Shown piece after piece: positions 1 through 14,200 of a stretch of 64,000 bases of DNA (the stretch's first letter is position 1; each line of letters starts with the position of its first letter). Source of the DNA: Amphiura filiformis (lineage: Eukaryota; Echinodermata; Ophiuroidea; Amphilepidida; Amphiuridae); contig NC_092635.1 of assembly GCF_039555335.1 (NCBI RefSeq), positions 55,557,755 to 55,621,754 of the forward strand, read 5' to 3'. The notes under the pieces are model-generated. The model saw only the letters and a program-made list of their open reading frames with translations, had not been told where the DNA came from and searched no databases. The position numbers and the translations under genes are program-made.

Positions 1-2230
1 AAATTCTAAGCTGACATTGCACTGTGATGTGTCAAAGTAAATAAAAAATTAATTGGTTGAGTGAATATCACCAAGCATTTTATTTTAATTTGTAGACTTT
101 CACATCAAACTTGGTAAGACTGCATGATAATTATATTGAGCAAATAAATATATCACTGCTAGCTTGATCTGTAAAAATGTAGTTTGAGCACAAAATCTTC
201 ATACACAGGTCGTAGCACACATAACTGGACTTTCTTAACATGCTTAACAGGGAACTTCATATCCCTATATATGGTATATTCATCACAGCTCATACTGCTC
301 TTTATCATATACAATATAGTGACAAACTGTACGATAATACAATTAAAGAAAACACGTTTTTAAATGCATGGACATTTTGATGCTCCTGTCGCAAATAAAG
401 GCATTTCTAACAAATGGACGGAAGATCAATTTACTGCAGGACGGATCAGATTTCTTTGGATAATTTTTTGATGAGATCAGCAAATATATTAACTGATATA
501 TACTCTGTTCAGTACCAAATTGGTGAGCTTTATTACATTTTGATTTGAAATATGATGACACAGGTCCAACTGATGCAAGTGCATATGCAGCAACAAAGGG
601 TGTGCATGAGGTATAACATGTTATTATGTACCCTTGTGTTTACTTGTGAGTATTTAATTCACAACTTATTGGGACAGCTCAGAGCATATATCATCAAATG
701 GAAGCAATTTTTACATGGAATGTTTAAATAAATAAAATAATACCAAATATACATAATAAAATCATTGTTAATACATTGCACATATCTCCTACCTTTACCT
801 TCTTTCTTCCTGGCTTCAAGCATACACAATGAGGTTTCCTGCTTTAGACACTTCAAATTTGGAAGTCATTACATAGGTAGAGGTTCATATCTTTGGATAA
901 CTGATTAAGTACTTTTACTGCATGCACATGAATCACTTTTACCCATCCATATCTGTATGTATGGTCTCCTATAACACTCCAAGATTCCTATTGTTGCTAC
1001 CCCCAGAGGTACACTGTTGCCCAGCTTCTTTGTGGCTACTCTATAGAGAACCAGTGCAGCACCAGTTCAGTTGCAGTGTGTGTACTGTACGTGTGATTCC
1101 AATGTGTCTATTCTAGAGTACCCACACATCTACTTTGAAGTACCAATGAAGTAGCTGCATGGCAGTGTACCTCTGGGGGCAGCAGCAATAATAATCTGGT
1201 AGTGTATGTACAATTGTAATGATATTGGAAATTCGCCATAGTGGATTATCATGCATGGGGACTGAAGCTGTGCACCTCCAGCTTTTTTGATGAAGGAAAT
1301 CATACAAAAATCTGCATCTTTTTAAATAAATCATGAATGCTGAAGATTATACATTATAGAGATAAGTGTGTGCATGATCAGCACAACACATTATATGCAT
1401 ATTGCAAAACAAGTGCACACTTACAAATGCTAATTTGCTGGAGGTACACTATAACGAATTGTCCTCTCCATGAACGACACACAAAACATGGCAGAGTCCA
1501 CATTCTCCTAGTCTAATCGCTTTGGTTTGGTCAATCTTCTTGCATCAAATATGCAAGTCCCTGAATCAAGTATGGTTGGAATGTATTGCAAATTGCACAG
1601 ATGTAAACTCCAGGGCCTAGATTTTGTCTTGGTTTGCAAGAATCAAAATCCATCATAGTTGCTGCACTTACCCTATGATACAATGATTTTGAAGTTGATT
1701 CTCGCAACCGAATCTTACCAGAATCATTATGAGAATCGATTCTGTGATTCTCGTCGAAATCTAGGCCCATAACTCTAAATGTACATGTATTATCTTTATA
1801 ATACATTATGGTTTACTGTCATTTGTATCTGACCTCCTTATTTTGTTCACAGAACAAATGCAGCTATCTGAAATCTTTCAACAATTCTTCATGCATTTCC
1901 AACTAGTGGTAGCATATGACACAGAAATGCATTGAATAATATATAACATTTCCACAGTTGTAATGACATAGAAATAGCGCCAAAAAGCAAGAAAGCCCAG
2001 AAACAGCCATCTCGTTGCAATGCATATTCTTTGCAATTTGATCAGCTCATTTCATGGCCTTTTATGCGCTCATCTTTTAAATGTTCAACAAAATCATCAA
2101 AATGATTTGAACAAATATTTAGTTGCAGCTTCAACTCACACACATAGTACATGTCTGGTAGAGGTTGCTGTTAGGTCGCCAACACAAACCTACTAGCTGT
2201 AGTACTATTCACATCTTGCCATCTATGACA
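1..2230. other. 3' flank of DNAAF4, no gene seen
   Basis: Contains the DNAAF4 3' UTR on the minus strand (end not determined) and AT-rich sequence. Short open frames here have no recognisable protein. Only the small inverted repeat at 990-1190 stands out. Confidence 0.5.
990..1190. repeat. Small MITE-like inverted repeat
   Basis: Arms of about 27 bp (990-1016 and 1163-1190) share CCCCCAGAGGTACACTG in inverted orientation. Confidence 0.6.
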
Positions 2231-5200
2231 TCAATCTAATTCTGGTAGTGTTCCCTGTACAACCTGTCTTATTCTATCTGCATCTGCCTTTAACTTCTCA
2301 TTCTTGGGGTCTAGCTTGAGAGCTGCTTCATAATCTTGTAAACCTAAGGGAAGTAAAATATATAATGATCATTTTAGATGTTTTATTCCAGAACAGTCTT
2401 GTTAACCTACACATACATTTGACTTGCTGAAAGTGCCTTGTGGACTGAATATCATAATCAGATCACTTCCTACGAACCGTGCCGCTAGCATGACGGAAGA
2501 GCATTGTTGGAACATTTCCAAAAAACATGATCCTTTGCTGCTGTGCTTGGTTTTAACTGCTTGAAAAAAAACACCAGATTTTGCACATTCAGTTCGCACT
2601 ACTCCCCTATTTATCTTTTTTTTTTTAAATGAAATCTGGTAAAACCAAGCTAGTTGGCATGTATGTGTTAGCAGAGAACAAATAGGGTATTTACGATTCA
2701 ATTGTACATGTTTCATTCTATTGTGTCTTACTCACCTTCTGCATATAATTCAAGTTCACAAAATGCTGTGCCTCTCCTTATATGACATCTGACCCTTGAC
2801 ATTGCATTAGCTGGAACTGGTGGGGTTAAAAGTTCAAGAGCCTGGCAACAAAATGAGATATTAAAGATTGAAAATTACTTTCATTTTGACAAATCACAAA
2901 TCAAGATAAGCATGATTTGATCAAATCTTGACCTTTGTTGACAGCATTAGGTTATTCCAGTTGAAATCCATACACCCCTTATGGAAGACATCATCTTAAT
3001 CTGTCACACAGGGAGTGTGAATTGCAAATGGAGTTACCTCAATGGGTGACTCCATTTTAAATCTATGACCTCTGTGGAAGATGTAGATCATGTCTTTTAT
3101 AGGAGTTTATAGATTTCGAATGAATAGCCAATTTTACAGCGAGATAGGAAATTGGTTCTTTTTAGATAAAATTACACATCAACAGGCTGTACATTGTATA
3201 TCCAGAAATCTATCAAGCTCAAGAATAACTCTACGCCTGACATCAAAGAGTTTAACAGATCAGTTCTTTATGGTAACAATCAATATTGGGCTATTCCAGT
3301 TGAATTCCATACACCACCTATGTTAGACATGATTTTAATCTTCCACACAGGGAGAGTGGATTTCAAATGGGATTATCTAAATGGGTGGCTCTACACCCTC
3401 TGTATGAGAAATTATAGTGATTTCTTCCATAGGTGTGTATGGCTTCCACTTGGAATAGCCCATTGCTTTATCAACTGTCACTTACTAATTTGGAGTTATA
3501 CACAATTTGAGTGATACACACAAACTAACTCTAATGAAATAAAGTCAAAATTTCACTTTATATAGCTTGCTTTCATTTATTCTCACACAAAGTAGAAGTA
3601 TTTCTCTGTCCGTAAATTGTACCTTTGAACCGTCCTCTATACATTTCATAAAGTTGCGAAGTTTAAGATGACAAGCTGCTCGATTTGAATAGACACTGAG
3701 AAGGAAAATGTTAAGGAACTTGCACGGATAAATGTTTATAGTCCTGATGATCTCAAAAAAAGAACTGCACTACTTTTTTAATAACAAATATATTGCTGTT
3801 TTGCTGCATGAAACATATCTCCTTATCCAGGCCTTTGTTGAACTTGATCTTACTGGGTATATAAGTCCATATTCGATCAATGGGCTATCTAACATCCCAG
3901 CAAATAAAAAAACATTTTTGTAACATTGCAAAAGGGAGCAGAAGAAAATGTTTGAGGTAGGTCATACGGATACTACAAAACTTGAAATAGAAACACTTAT
4001 AAATTAAAAATGCTGGTGAGAGAATTTTCTAAATTTATTAGCTTTTCATGAGACACATTGTTGATATAAAATTAGATCGATTGAGCCCATATTTATTGGT
4101 CTCGCTATGAGTTTTTAAAAATATTGGATGAGACGTAGTCAAGTCCAATATTTTAAAACTCATAACGAGACCAATAAATATTGGGCGTTAAGCATCCAAT
4201 TTTATCATTATTATGTTCGGGATCCAATATAATCACACACTTGGATTCATCAAAACATAATAATGGTTAAAATTGGACCTTTCAATTAGCTCCAAACGTA
4301 GAGAAGGAGAACCAGGACTCGACCGCCATCTTGATACAGGCATGGAGCAAAAATGTGCTTGAGGCAATTGTTGTCATGCAAGCGCGACATGGATGATGGG
4401 CACATTTGAGAGTCGTACTTGATCTTTCAGATGGACGCAGAAATGTTTTCGTTCTCCGCACACTGTCCGCAAGGACCCGAATACCCCCGATTTTCTCATT
4501 CTCTAATTCTGTGATAAAGCCAAATAAGTTCAATGAAAGGATACGATGGAAGTTTGCCATTGAGTCTAGCAGCCATGTTGTATGCATTGACAGCAGCCAA
4601 GAAATTCCCTGATTTGAAGAATCCACTGAAATATAAAAAATACAAGATTCATTATACATTACTCTGGAAATTTTGCATTTGTAGTATTATGTGTATATTC
4701 AATTTTATCCCCCAAAACTCAATTCACTTAATTTTTACTTCAAAACATTTGATTTTGGCCATTGCAATCTAAGTGTTTTCTGGGACCATTTCTCAGAATT
4801 TGCACAGAATAGATATAATTTTTGCACAGGTAGATATTTGCTAAACATAGGAAAGCTTATTCTAAATACACTCGGCTTTGTTCTGATGTGCTGCATCGAG
4901 TGCCCAGCTGTCAACAAAGCTCAACGTATGTGATATCACAGATCCCCGTATGTGAAATCACTGACCCGTCTTTGAAATCAGAGACGTCTGTGAATTACAA
5001 GTGCACCCGAACTGATATGCTGACCATTTAAAATCCACATTACCCCTGCGGAAGATTTTGAAAATATCTTCCACAGAGGGAGTATGAGTTTCAAATAGAA
5101 TAGACAGTTGGGTAACTTCCATTTGAAATACTCACTCCAGTTGTGGAAGATATAGGTAAAGCTATAATACAGAGGAGTATGGGTTTCAAATTGATTAACC

Positions 5201-8200
5201 CAGACTAATTATATGTGACAAACATACTCCCCCTGTGGAGGATATTTCCAAAATCTTCCACAGGGGTAGTGTGGATTTTAAATGGAATAGCCCAATTGTT
5301 ATGTTACTCACTCTCCCTTTTCCTTGAGCCATTGTGGGTTCTTTTCCTCCTCAGTCAAATCAGGATCATCTATATCCACTGGTTTCCTGGCTTCTGCTTG
5401 CTTTCTTAGCCACTGCAAAGACAAGCAATAAATCACTTATTGATTCAACTAAAAATGTGTTGCTTGCCTGCATAGTATGTTCACAACCGGTGACCGACTG
5501 ACCGAAAGGCAAGTGGGATAGTAGAAGTCATATTTTTCTAGTTTTAGCCATTTATCTAAGTCACCTCAGTGTACTTTTTGATATTCATTTAAGGATTCAA
5601 TCATGTTTCACCGTTATTCATCACCGATTAACAATGATGCGTCCGCATGATTTACTTCGAGAGGGCAGCTAGTGACGTAAAACAAGTAGACTTGCCAGAC
5701 GTGAGTTGTTAATCGGTGATGAACAATGGTGAAACATGATTGAATTCCTTTCAACAACAAAAACAAGTTAAAGATCGTCTAATTTGCATGATTCTTTCAT
5801 TCTGAATGTCCATTTGTTATTGACTCAACCTGACAAGAAGATCTGTGATTTCTCTGATTTCTCAGCAAAAGAATAGAGCTGCTACTTCCAAACTAAGAGA
5901 GTGTTTATGCATAAGTTCCAGGCATGACAAATTTTACGCCCTCACGCGTAACATGTTCTCGTATATGCTACTGGACTGTGGATTCATCACCGATTAACAA
6001 TGCTCCTGTACAAAGGTATAGGAAGAGACGTTGAAACAATGATCTTATAGGAGATCAATCAAGGAAGCATATAATTGCATAATATTTCAAAATGTTTTGG
6101 GTTCTTGATGTAAGGCCCATAATATATCAACACAAAAGTGTTAGGCATTTTGTCCATCCCGAAAAACATTTCCCTGACTGATGCATACAACACTGCTTAC
6201 CTCTTCCTCTTCTGCTGCCTTAGACTCTCTCATAGGTGTGGGGAAGACACGTGGGGTAAAGGTCACTGCAATGTTGCCTCTTAACCTTGGAGCTGGGGGT
6301 AAATCGTCCTCATTCCTCTGTGTCGACACTGTAGCTACAGATGAAGATTTTGAAACACAAAATTCAGTTAAATATCCACACCAGAAAATCAGCAATTCAG
6401 AACATTACACCTCAGTTGGATCTTCAATTCTACGGAAATAGGCAAACAACAAAAATCTTACTTTAATCCATTAGGTTGTAGAATATGTTAAGTATGTGAA
6501 CCCAAGACAACTTGAGAAAATTCAGTATAACTATGAATTTTTCATCACTTTTCAAGTTAATTCTCAAGTTACTGTGGAGACTGGGTACACTTCCAAGTAT
6601 AAAAACACAAACTTATGACAGATACTGTAAGATCTTACACAATTTGACTTATAACAAATTTACGAAGTTAAAAAGCATACTTTTTACCATGAAAAAAAGT
6701 TTTAAAACATATCTGATGCGAGTTATATTGGATAACCTTGTACCAAGATGGAGCAAAATCATTAACACTTCATTTACAGGCAAGTTTATCACCTTCATTC
6801 TTTGCTTATTTTCAATTCTAAGAAAACTTTCTCAATACAATTGCTATAAAATACTTCATCTATAAAATACCTACAGGTGCCAGACTGTGAATTTTTAACC
6901 TCCGGCAAATCACCATCATCATTGTTGAAGATGCAACTTGGATCTGTAAGAACAAAGTAAAATTTTCATAACATCAATCACTATCAGGGTGTTAGCTAGC
7001 CACCTGTCATTTTGGAGAGGCAGTTTACTCCTAGGACAGACAGAATTAATGCCTGTAACATATACTAAATTCTGAATATAATACTTGAAAAAGCTCTTTG
7101 AACCAAAACAAGACCAGACAAATAAATCAAAGCTATAGCAATAGCTATTTGAACTGACTGAACCCCTACAAGGGGCAGACGTCTGGTTTTTGTCTTCAAG
7201 GTCAAATTTTGGACAGGCAGTTTTGGTGAAAATTGGAAGGGGTTTGTCCTTCACTCTTCCTATGAATATTGCTTAATTTTCAACTTAAAATGTAGTGTCA
7301 AAACTAATCTGCAAATTTTTGTTGGAGCAGCTTACAAATGACCTGGTGACCTCTGGGTAAATTTGAGCAGGTGCGATCACAGAGGAGTAAGATAAGACAG
7401 AGTGCGTACCACCAGTCAAAGTCCCCGTGTATTGTATGGTACCAGTTCTCGCATATTCATGAAGGCCGATTGTTCGATCGTGCTGTGTCAAACAATCACG
7501 CCAGCGCTGCGTGTGCATTGCGTTGCGTGCTTTCGCGATGACGCGATAGACCATGAAAATCTGTGTAATTGCGTAGCAGTCTCGCCTGTCGCATTTCATG
7601 GAACAATCGGCCCTCATTATCGGATGAGGCGGAGACTTTGACTGGTGGTACGCGCTCTGTCTTATCTTACTCCTCTGTGGGTGTGATACTCATGTCAGAA
7701 TGAACCACATTATGTGACACATTACATGGTATTATGCCAGAGGAGATATCTTACCCTTCCCAGAATCCTTTGCAACATGATATATCACCTCATTTCATCC
7801 AATGACACTTTCATAACTTTGAACAGGTTCCTTTTTTCTTTTAGAGAATTGGTCGATAGTCAAGTATAAACACATTTTGAAAGATCTGGAGGTGCTTTGT
7901 TCAGCAAGGTACATTTCGTCGCTATTGACGCATGTTGCACTAGATAGCAAATCAGCATATGAAAACCGAAAATGGGATAAATGCATTATGGGAAGTGTAA
8001 GATATCTTCTCTGGGCTAATGCTAGGTGGTAACAGGGCCACAGGAAGGGTCTGTTACAATCCATTGAAATTCATGCTCTAACATCTTCCACAGGGGTAGT
8101 GTGAATTTTAAATGGAACAGCCCATTAGCAAGGTAACTAAGAATACAACAATTTGAAACTTGTATTAAATCACCCATGACTTGATACCTTTTGGTGGTTG

Positions 8201-11200
8201 TGTTACATCGGCAGTTGTCGCTTGCTGCTCATTTAACTTGGATTCATTCCAGTTCTCTAAATCTTCAGTTGCCTTCCTTCTTTCTGCTTCTTTTGTTTCT
8301 TCTATTCTTCTTTTTTCTTCTCCTTCAATCTGACAACAGAAAAATTTAGATTTTCTATAGCAACATGTAATGCAACAACATGTATAGAAAAATTATTGGA
8401 AAGCAAATTTTACAAGCCTGCTGCAGTGCCTGGCAATCAATCTATTAAATGACTGTATGGGGCTTCTCCATTTCCAAACTGACTTATGCTGGTTTCATAC
8501 TTTCCTGCCATTTGCTGGATATTGCTGATTTGATGATGATTTTGCTTCACTGTGCAGTTCCACCAGAAACACTAGTGGTGACCAGTGGCAAGTCGATATA
8601 TTGATCATTCCACCGCTTTGCCCAAAGTGGCAGATCGCTAGAAGTTGAATTCAAGTCAACTCGGTATTGGCGCTGCTCTGATGTATGAGAACAGGAAATA
8701 ATTTTTGGCAGTGCTGAGCAGTAACATTGGCTTTCATAGCCATGCCGCTGCCTCAGCTCCATGATAAAGTGGCAAGCGGCAGAAAGTACATGTATGAAAC
8801 CAGTAAAAGACCTTATTATTTCATTTGGTTAAAACTAACAATATGCAATTAAAGAAATGAAGATGAAGATGAAGGATGAAGATTTTATACTTGGAAAACT
8901 GAATAGACCAGGAAGTACAATCTACAAAAAAGGATTAACAGAAAAAATACAGTGGTTCAAAACAAATTGCAAAGTGGTTCTTGCAGCTAATCTGGCAGCA
9001 CAAAAAAGACAGCAGATTGACACAGAAAGCTATACTAAGTTAATTAATAGATCAGTTGAAGAATTTTCTGGTGAAAATTTCATTTGCTGTGAAAATGCTT
9101 TTCTCTTATCCCATGATTTTTTTTTTTATTTCTTCAAAAAATAAACACAACACAAAAAGAAAGTCCTCACTCCAATGAGCCATCATAAATCTAATCCTGA
9201 CCATGTGATAACAATTTGATTGATACGGTTGTATGCAGAAGCTCTAAATTGCGTTTGACATTTGATGTGTTTTCAAAAGTTGCAAATCAAAAGAATCAAG
9301 AGAAACTGAGAGGCATGGTCAAGCTTGCTTGCCCGTTATGAGCCTAAGCATGTCGACTATCTAAAGTACCCTGTACAGAGCGCGGTTTATTCAATGTTAA
9401 TTTGAGATGCATGATTAACCCAACAAGGGATAGATCGTCTTGGCTGGTGCGATCGATATCGATCGTTTTGGGTCATGATAAGCTTTGCAATTTATCTCTG
9501 CATGCTCCTGTTAATTTGCAACTTTTGAAAATGTCAACAATTTCATTTATTGGTATAAATTTTTGTAAATTTACAGCTTTTGGAAGCAAATTGGGTATCA
9601 AATTGAAACAAACAAGTTTATGCACACACAACAGTATAGTATCACAGTCAATGCATTTTAAAAGTAGCATGAGTGCGATCAGCAGATAGAGCTCACCTGT
9701 AAATCACTTTACCGAGTCGCGATTTATAAGCGCACCTTGTTTCCAAGCAGTGCACTTACTGTAAAAATGTTGCTTTATGCCATAAAAGTTCGTCCATTTT
9801 AGCCAAAGTGCAGAATTCAGCAGCATTGCAAGCTTTAATGGACGAGTGGAAAAGTCATACTTTACTAAATAAAAAATGACATTTCATTTCAAATGAGTTC
9901 AAGTTTAGGCCAAATATCATTATATTTATCGAATTACTGTAATATTTTGGCTATAAAACATAATTCAAGGTCAAATTTTGGTCACTTTTTCTTCGACTCA
10001 CGCCGGCAGTTCAGTGAGTCTTGTTTATATTTAAACTGACCTAATCTGAACAACAGAGGGCAGGCATCATTTTGGATTTTTTTTTTTTTTTGCATTTTCG
10101 TATTTTCGGGCGTTTTTAAAGCTTCTTGTGCCATTTTTCGGGGGAAATCTCGCTTTTCAAAATTTAGGATCTCGTTTTTTACTTCAAAAAATTGCGTTTT
10201 TTGCCGGCCTAGTTATAATTTTTTGTTGAACATGGTATATTTTTTCTGACTTTGCTGGAAGCTTATTTCAAGTGGTCATGGTGGATTTTACTGCGGAGGA
10301 TCCAGTTTTTCAACGGAGACAGACAATATGCACGAGGTGTTTCTTACCAAAATTTACAAAAATTTCACCGATCCCACGCATTTACGATTCGTCAGTTCTG
10401 TGCACGTGATGTCATGCAGTGGGTGCGTGGGGCAGTACTGGGAAATTTGCATAAAATGCTTCTTATCTGAATATCAAGTGCAATAATTCAAATAGCCCAC
10501 CTTACCGAGTGCAAATGATAGCACACCTAAAATCCTTATCGAGTGCAATTAACAGCACACATGTAGCTCGCCTGACTATTTCCAGGAGTGCGATTTGTAG
10601 CACACCTGCTTTTTTCAAAATTCACTGATTGGTATCAATTAAATTGTCGTAATATGATCAGGTTTAGACTTATGACAGGTCATTGGAGTGAGGACTTTCT
10701 TTTTGTGTTGTGTTTATGACAATAATACCTTCATTTGTTGTTGCAGGGTATATCTTTCTTGTTCTCTCTTAGCTTTGGCCTTTTCTTCTTGTTCCCTTTT
10801 AGCTCTTTTGTGTGCAACTTCAATGGCTTGCTGTCTTTTGCTTTTCATCAGCTCTTTATCATCTGTCATAGAATTCAAAATAAAAACAATAACCAATTAA
10901 CGTCGCTTCCATGGAAACCAGTCATAATGTATGGATTTGGCTATTCCAGTTAAAATCCACACCCTTATAGCCATGAGTGTGAATTTCAAATTAAGTTTAA
11001 TAAAATAGGTGACTTGATTTGAAATCTATTTCAAAATGTTTTGTAGGAAAATGCACTACAACAACATGTTGTCAAAATTTTATTGCAAACATTTATTGCA
11101 AAATATTTTTTGTCAACACTTTTGAATGTTTTGCATGAAGTTAGTTTTCAAAAATATTTTTGAATGTCATTTAAATATTCTGAACACTTTATATAACCAG

Positions 11201-14200
11201 GGGTCTATTTCACTAAACCTTTAACCCTTCGTAACTCAAGTAACCGTTCGTAAAGTTACGAATACCCAATACTAGACGTAACTTTACGAAGGGTCCCTGT
11301 AGTAAATCCCTATTACTTACGAAGGGTATACCGTTCGTAAGTAAGTTTAGTGAAATGGAACTTACGACTCGTCGTAAGTTACGAGTGATTTTCGAGACTT
11401 ACGAAGCTTCGTAAAGTTTAGTGAAATGGACCCCTGGCATTTAAACATCATGTTCAGGCAACCTTTTCTAACCTTTTGCAAATAATGTTGGGAACAGGCT
11501 TATCCGCTTATTGATTGCATCAACTGTTCACAAACCTTCTTCGAATCCCTGCATGAGCTATTCCAGTTGAAATCCATGCACTTCTTAATCTTCCACACAG
11601 GGAGTGTGAATTTCAAATGGAATTACCTGAATATGTGGCTCCATTTGAAATCTTCACCCCCTGTGTCAAAGATTCAGGTAATGTTTTCCATATAGGGTAT
11701 AAGGATTTCAACTGGATATATAGCCTATTACATTTACCTGATTGTGTTGAAGTTAACCTTGACCACACACCAGGTTCTTTCTTATGTAATGAGAAAACAA
11801 CTGCTCCTCCCCCAACTTGAGCTGTGCTTTTAGCATCATCTACTGTTTGGTATAAGACAACTTCAAACAAATATGGTGGATAGTTTACCTGAGATAAGCA
11901 CACACACAAAAAAAATATGCATAACAATGTGTATGTACGATGTTCAATGTGAATAATAATAAATAAAAAATGCATTTAGGCTATATTAATTTTTAAATTG
12001 TTTGTCTCAAAGCTCAACAGTCTTTAAAACCTAATGCGGAATGTGGGTGTTTTTTAAATATTTTTTCAAATAAATTATATAAAATTGTGAAATTATGCTT
12101 GTCAAGGTGGCTGTTATGCATTTTGATACTGTGATGTACAACGCGCTGTATGACTGTTTAAAGAAATAAATCACATACAGCCAATATCTTGAGTTGTGTT
12201 GTCTTTTATTTTCAAGTTGTTCTTTCAAAACATGTGTTTTTAAAACAAAGCAAGTACCGCGGTAGCCAAAACTGTTGAATTCTGCACCTGATTCTGCTTT
12301 CTGCATTAACTAAGACGGCTAATTCTGCAATTTTGGCGTTAGTGATGCGTGGTTTCATACAGGAAAATATTTCCACAACAATGTCTTTTAATATAATGAT
12401 TGGCTTTTGTTGGTTTGATGTAAAAACCATCCAGTGCAGCTGTGCAGGTCTTCTCGGAGCTCGACCATGGGTTTCAACCCCGAATATCTTCACTTTCAGG
12501 ATACGACTCTCCATGCTGAACAACTCAAATCAATATCAGTACACTCTAACGCTACATACTGCTATGATCACAATGCTATTGCTAGGACAGCAAAGATGTC
12601 TACATGTAGTCTATTTTGTACAGGGCTGCCAACTTCGAAAAAACACATTCCGGTATTTTCAAACCTCAAAATAAGTATTTTCCATACAAATTATTACAAA
12701 ATCAGTATTTTGAAAATCTTGTATGGTTCTCAAGATATAGCAATATATTAAGTATGGTTCTCAAGATTATTTGCTCAAAACAATAAATACAATAAAGAAA
12801 GTTGAAAGTGATTATTACCGTACTGATGCGAGTATAGTCCCACCTTCGACAGGGGTGGAATTTCGTAAAGTGCCACAGGAGTCCAAGTGGATTCTCGCAA
12901 GAGAATTTTCCGAGAGTCCATGGATTCCCGTAAATGGATTCTCGTTGTACAATCTTGCGGGAGTCCAAAAGGTATAATATGTAGGCCTACGTAAAATGCA
13001 TTCAAACAAACAAACTAACAAATAAACTAACAAAGTTAAGTTTTTAATGTGTCATCATACTCTCACTTCCATGTCATTGCATCTTTGGCGACTTTTCCTT
13101 TATATTTTGCAGGCTTTGAGTTTTAAGGTGTTGAACTTAAGCGTAAGTTCGCTGAGCCGATCATTTCCAGCTTGAAGAGTCACATGGACTCTCGTAATAG
13201 GACTTTTACGGTAGTCTCTGCGAGAGTCGACTCTCGGACTCCCGCCAAAATTCCATCCCTGCTTCGAGTATAGTCCCACACCCAAACTTTCGAAAAATTT
13301 CAGAAATTGGAAAAAAAAAAATTTAATTTAACCCTAACCCGCCTGAATACTACAAAATACTACTTGGTATATGCGCTGTTCGTGCATGCATCCCACGTGG
13401 TGTGATGACGCAATCGCCCTAAGTGATATATAGGCACGCTTTCGCTGGCCAGCGAAGCCCAAGACCTGTGGCAAAGTGTCGCCGACTGAGTGCTTGGCAT
13501 GCGAGGTGTCTCGGGTTCGAATCCCACCCAGAGCAAACAACTTCTTTCCTTCTTTTCTCTCTTTATTCTTTCCTTCTTTCCCTTTCCGTCGCCAAAAAGC
13601 CCTCAGGGGGTTAGGGTTAGGTTACCACTATCGAAACTCAGTATAGGCTTCCTTAACCCTAACCCGCCTGAATACTACAAAATACTACTTGGTATATGCG
13701 CTGTTCGTGCATGCATCCCACGTGGTGTGATGACGCAATCGCCCTAAGTGATATATAGGCACGGTTTCGCTGGCCAGTGAAGCCCAAGACCCGTGGCAAA
13801 GTGTCGCCGACCGAGTGCTTGGCATGCGAGGGTCTCGGGTTCGAATCCCACCCAGAGCAAACAACTTCTTTCCTTCTTTTCTCTCTTTATTCTTTCCTTC
13901 TTTCCCTTCCCGTCGCCAAAAAGCCCTCAGGGGGTTGGGGTTAGGTTATTTAGTTTTTCGGGTTTGTAGTGTCCCTGGACCTAGACCTAAATGCTAGGAT
14001 CATTCATGGTTGACCTAAAAAAAAAAATGAATGAAGTTTTGTGTTTTTAATATGAAAATTGATATTTTGTTTTCATGTCATACTCTATTAATGATATAAA
14101 AATGCATTGAATTTGATTTTTTTTTTTTTTTTTTGAAATTCTAGTATATAGTTCTAAAGGTGAAAAAGTTCAATTTGGTGACCACTCTCTGGCTAGTAAG

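Noticed and set aside
4282..4544. Open frame continuing past DNAAF4 exon 8
   Set aside because: The conserved TPR sequence stops at the donor after LPS and resumes in exon 9; the extension is intron read-through in another frame.
10688..10900. Plus-strand frame over 10688-10900
   Set aside because: Shadow of DNAAF4 exon 3 on the opposite strand; the minus-strand reading is conserved coiled coil with matching splice sites.
13328..13347. Interstitial telomere
   Set aside because: Only two or three TTAGGG-type hexamers, and they belong to the ends of both SINE copies.
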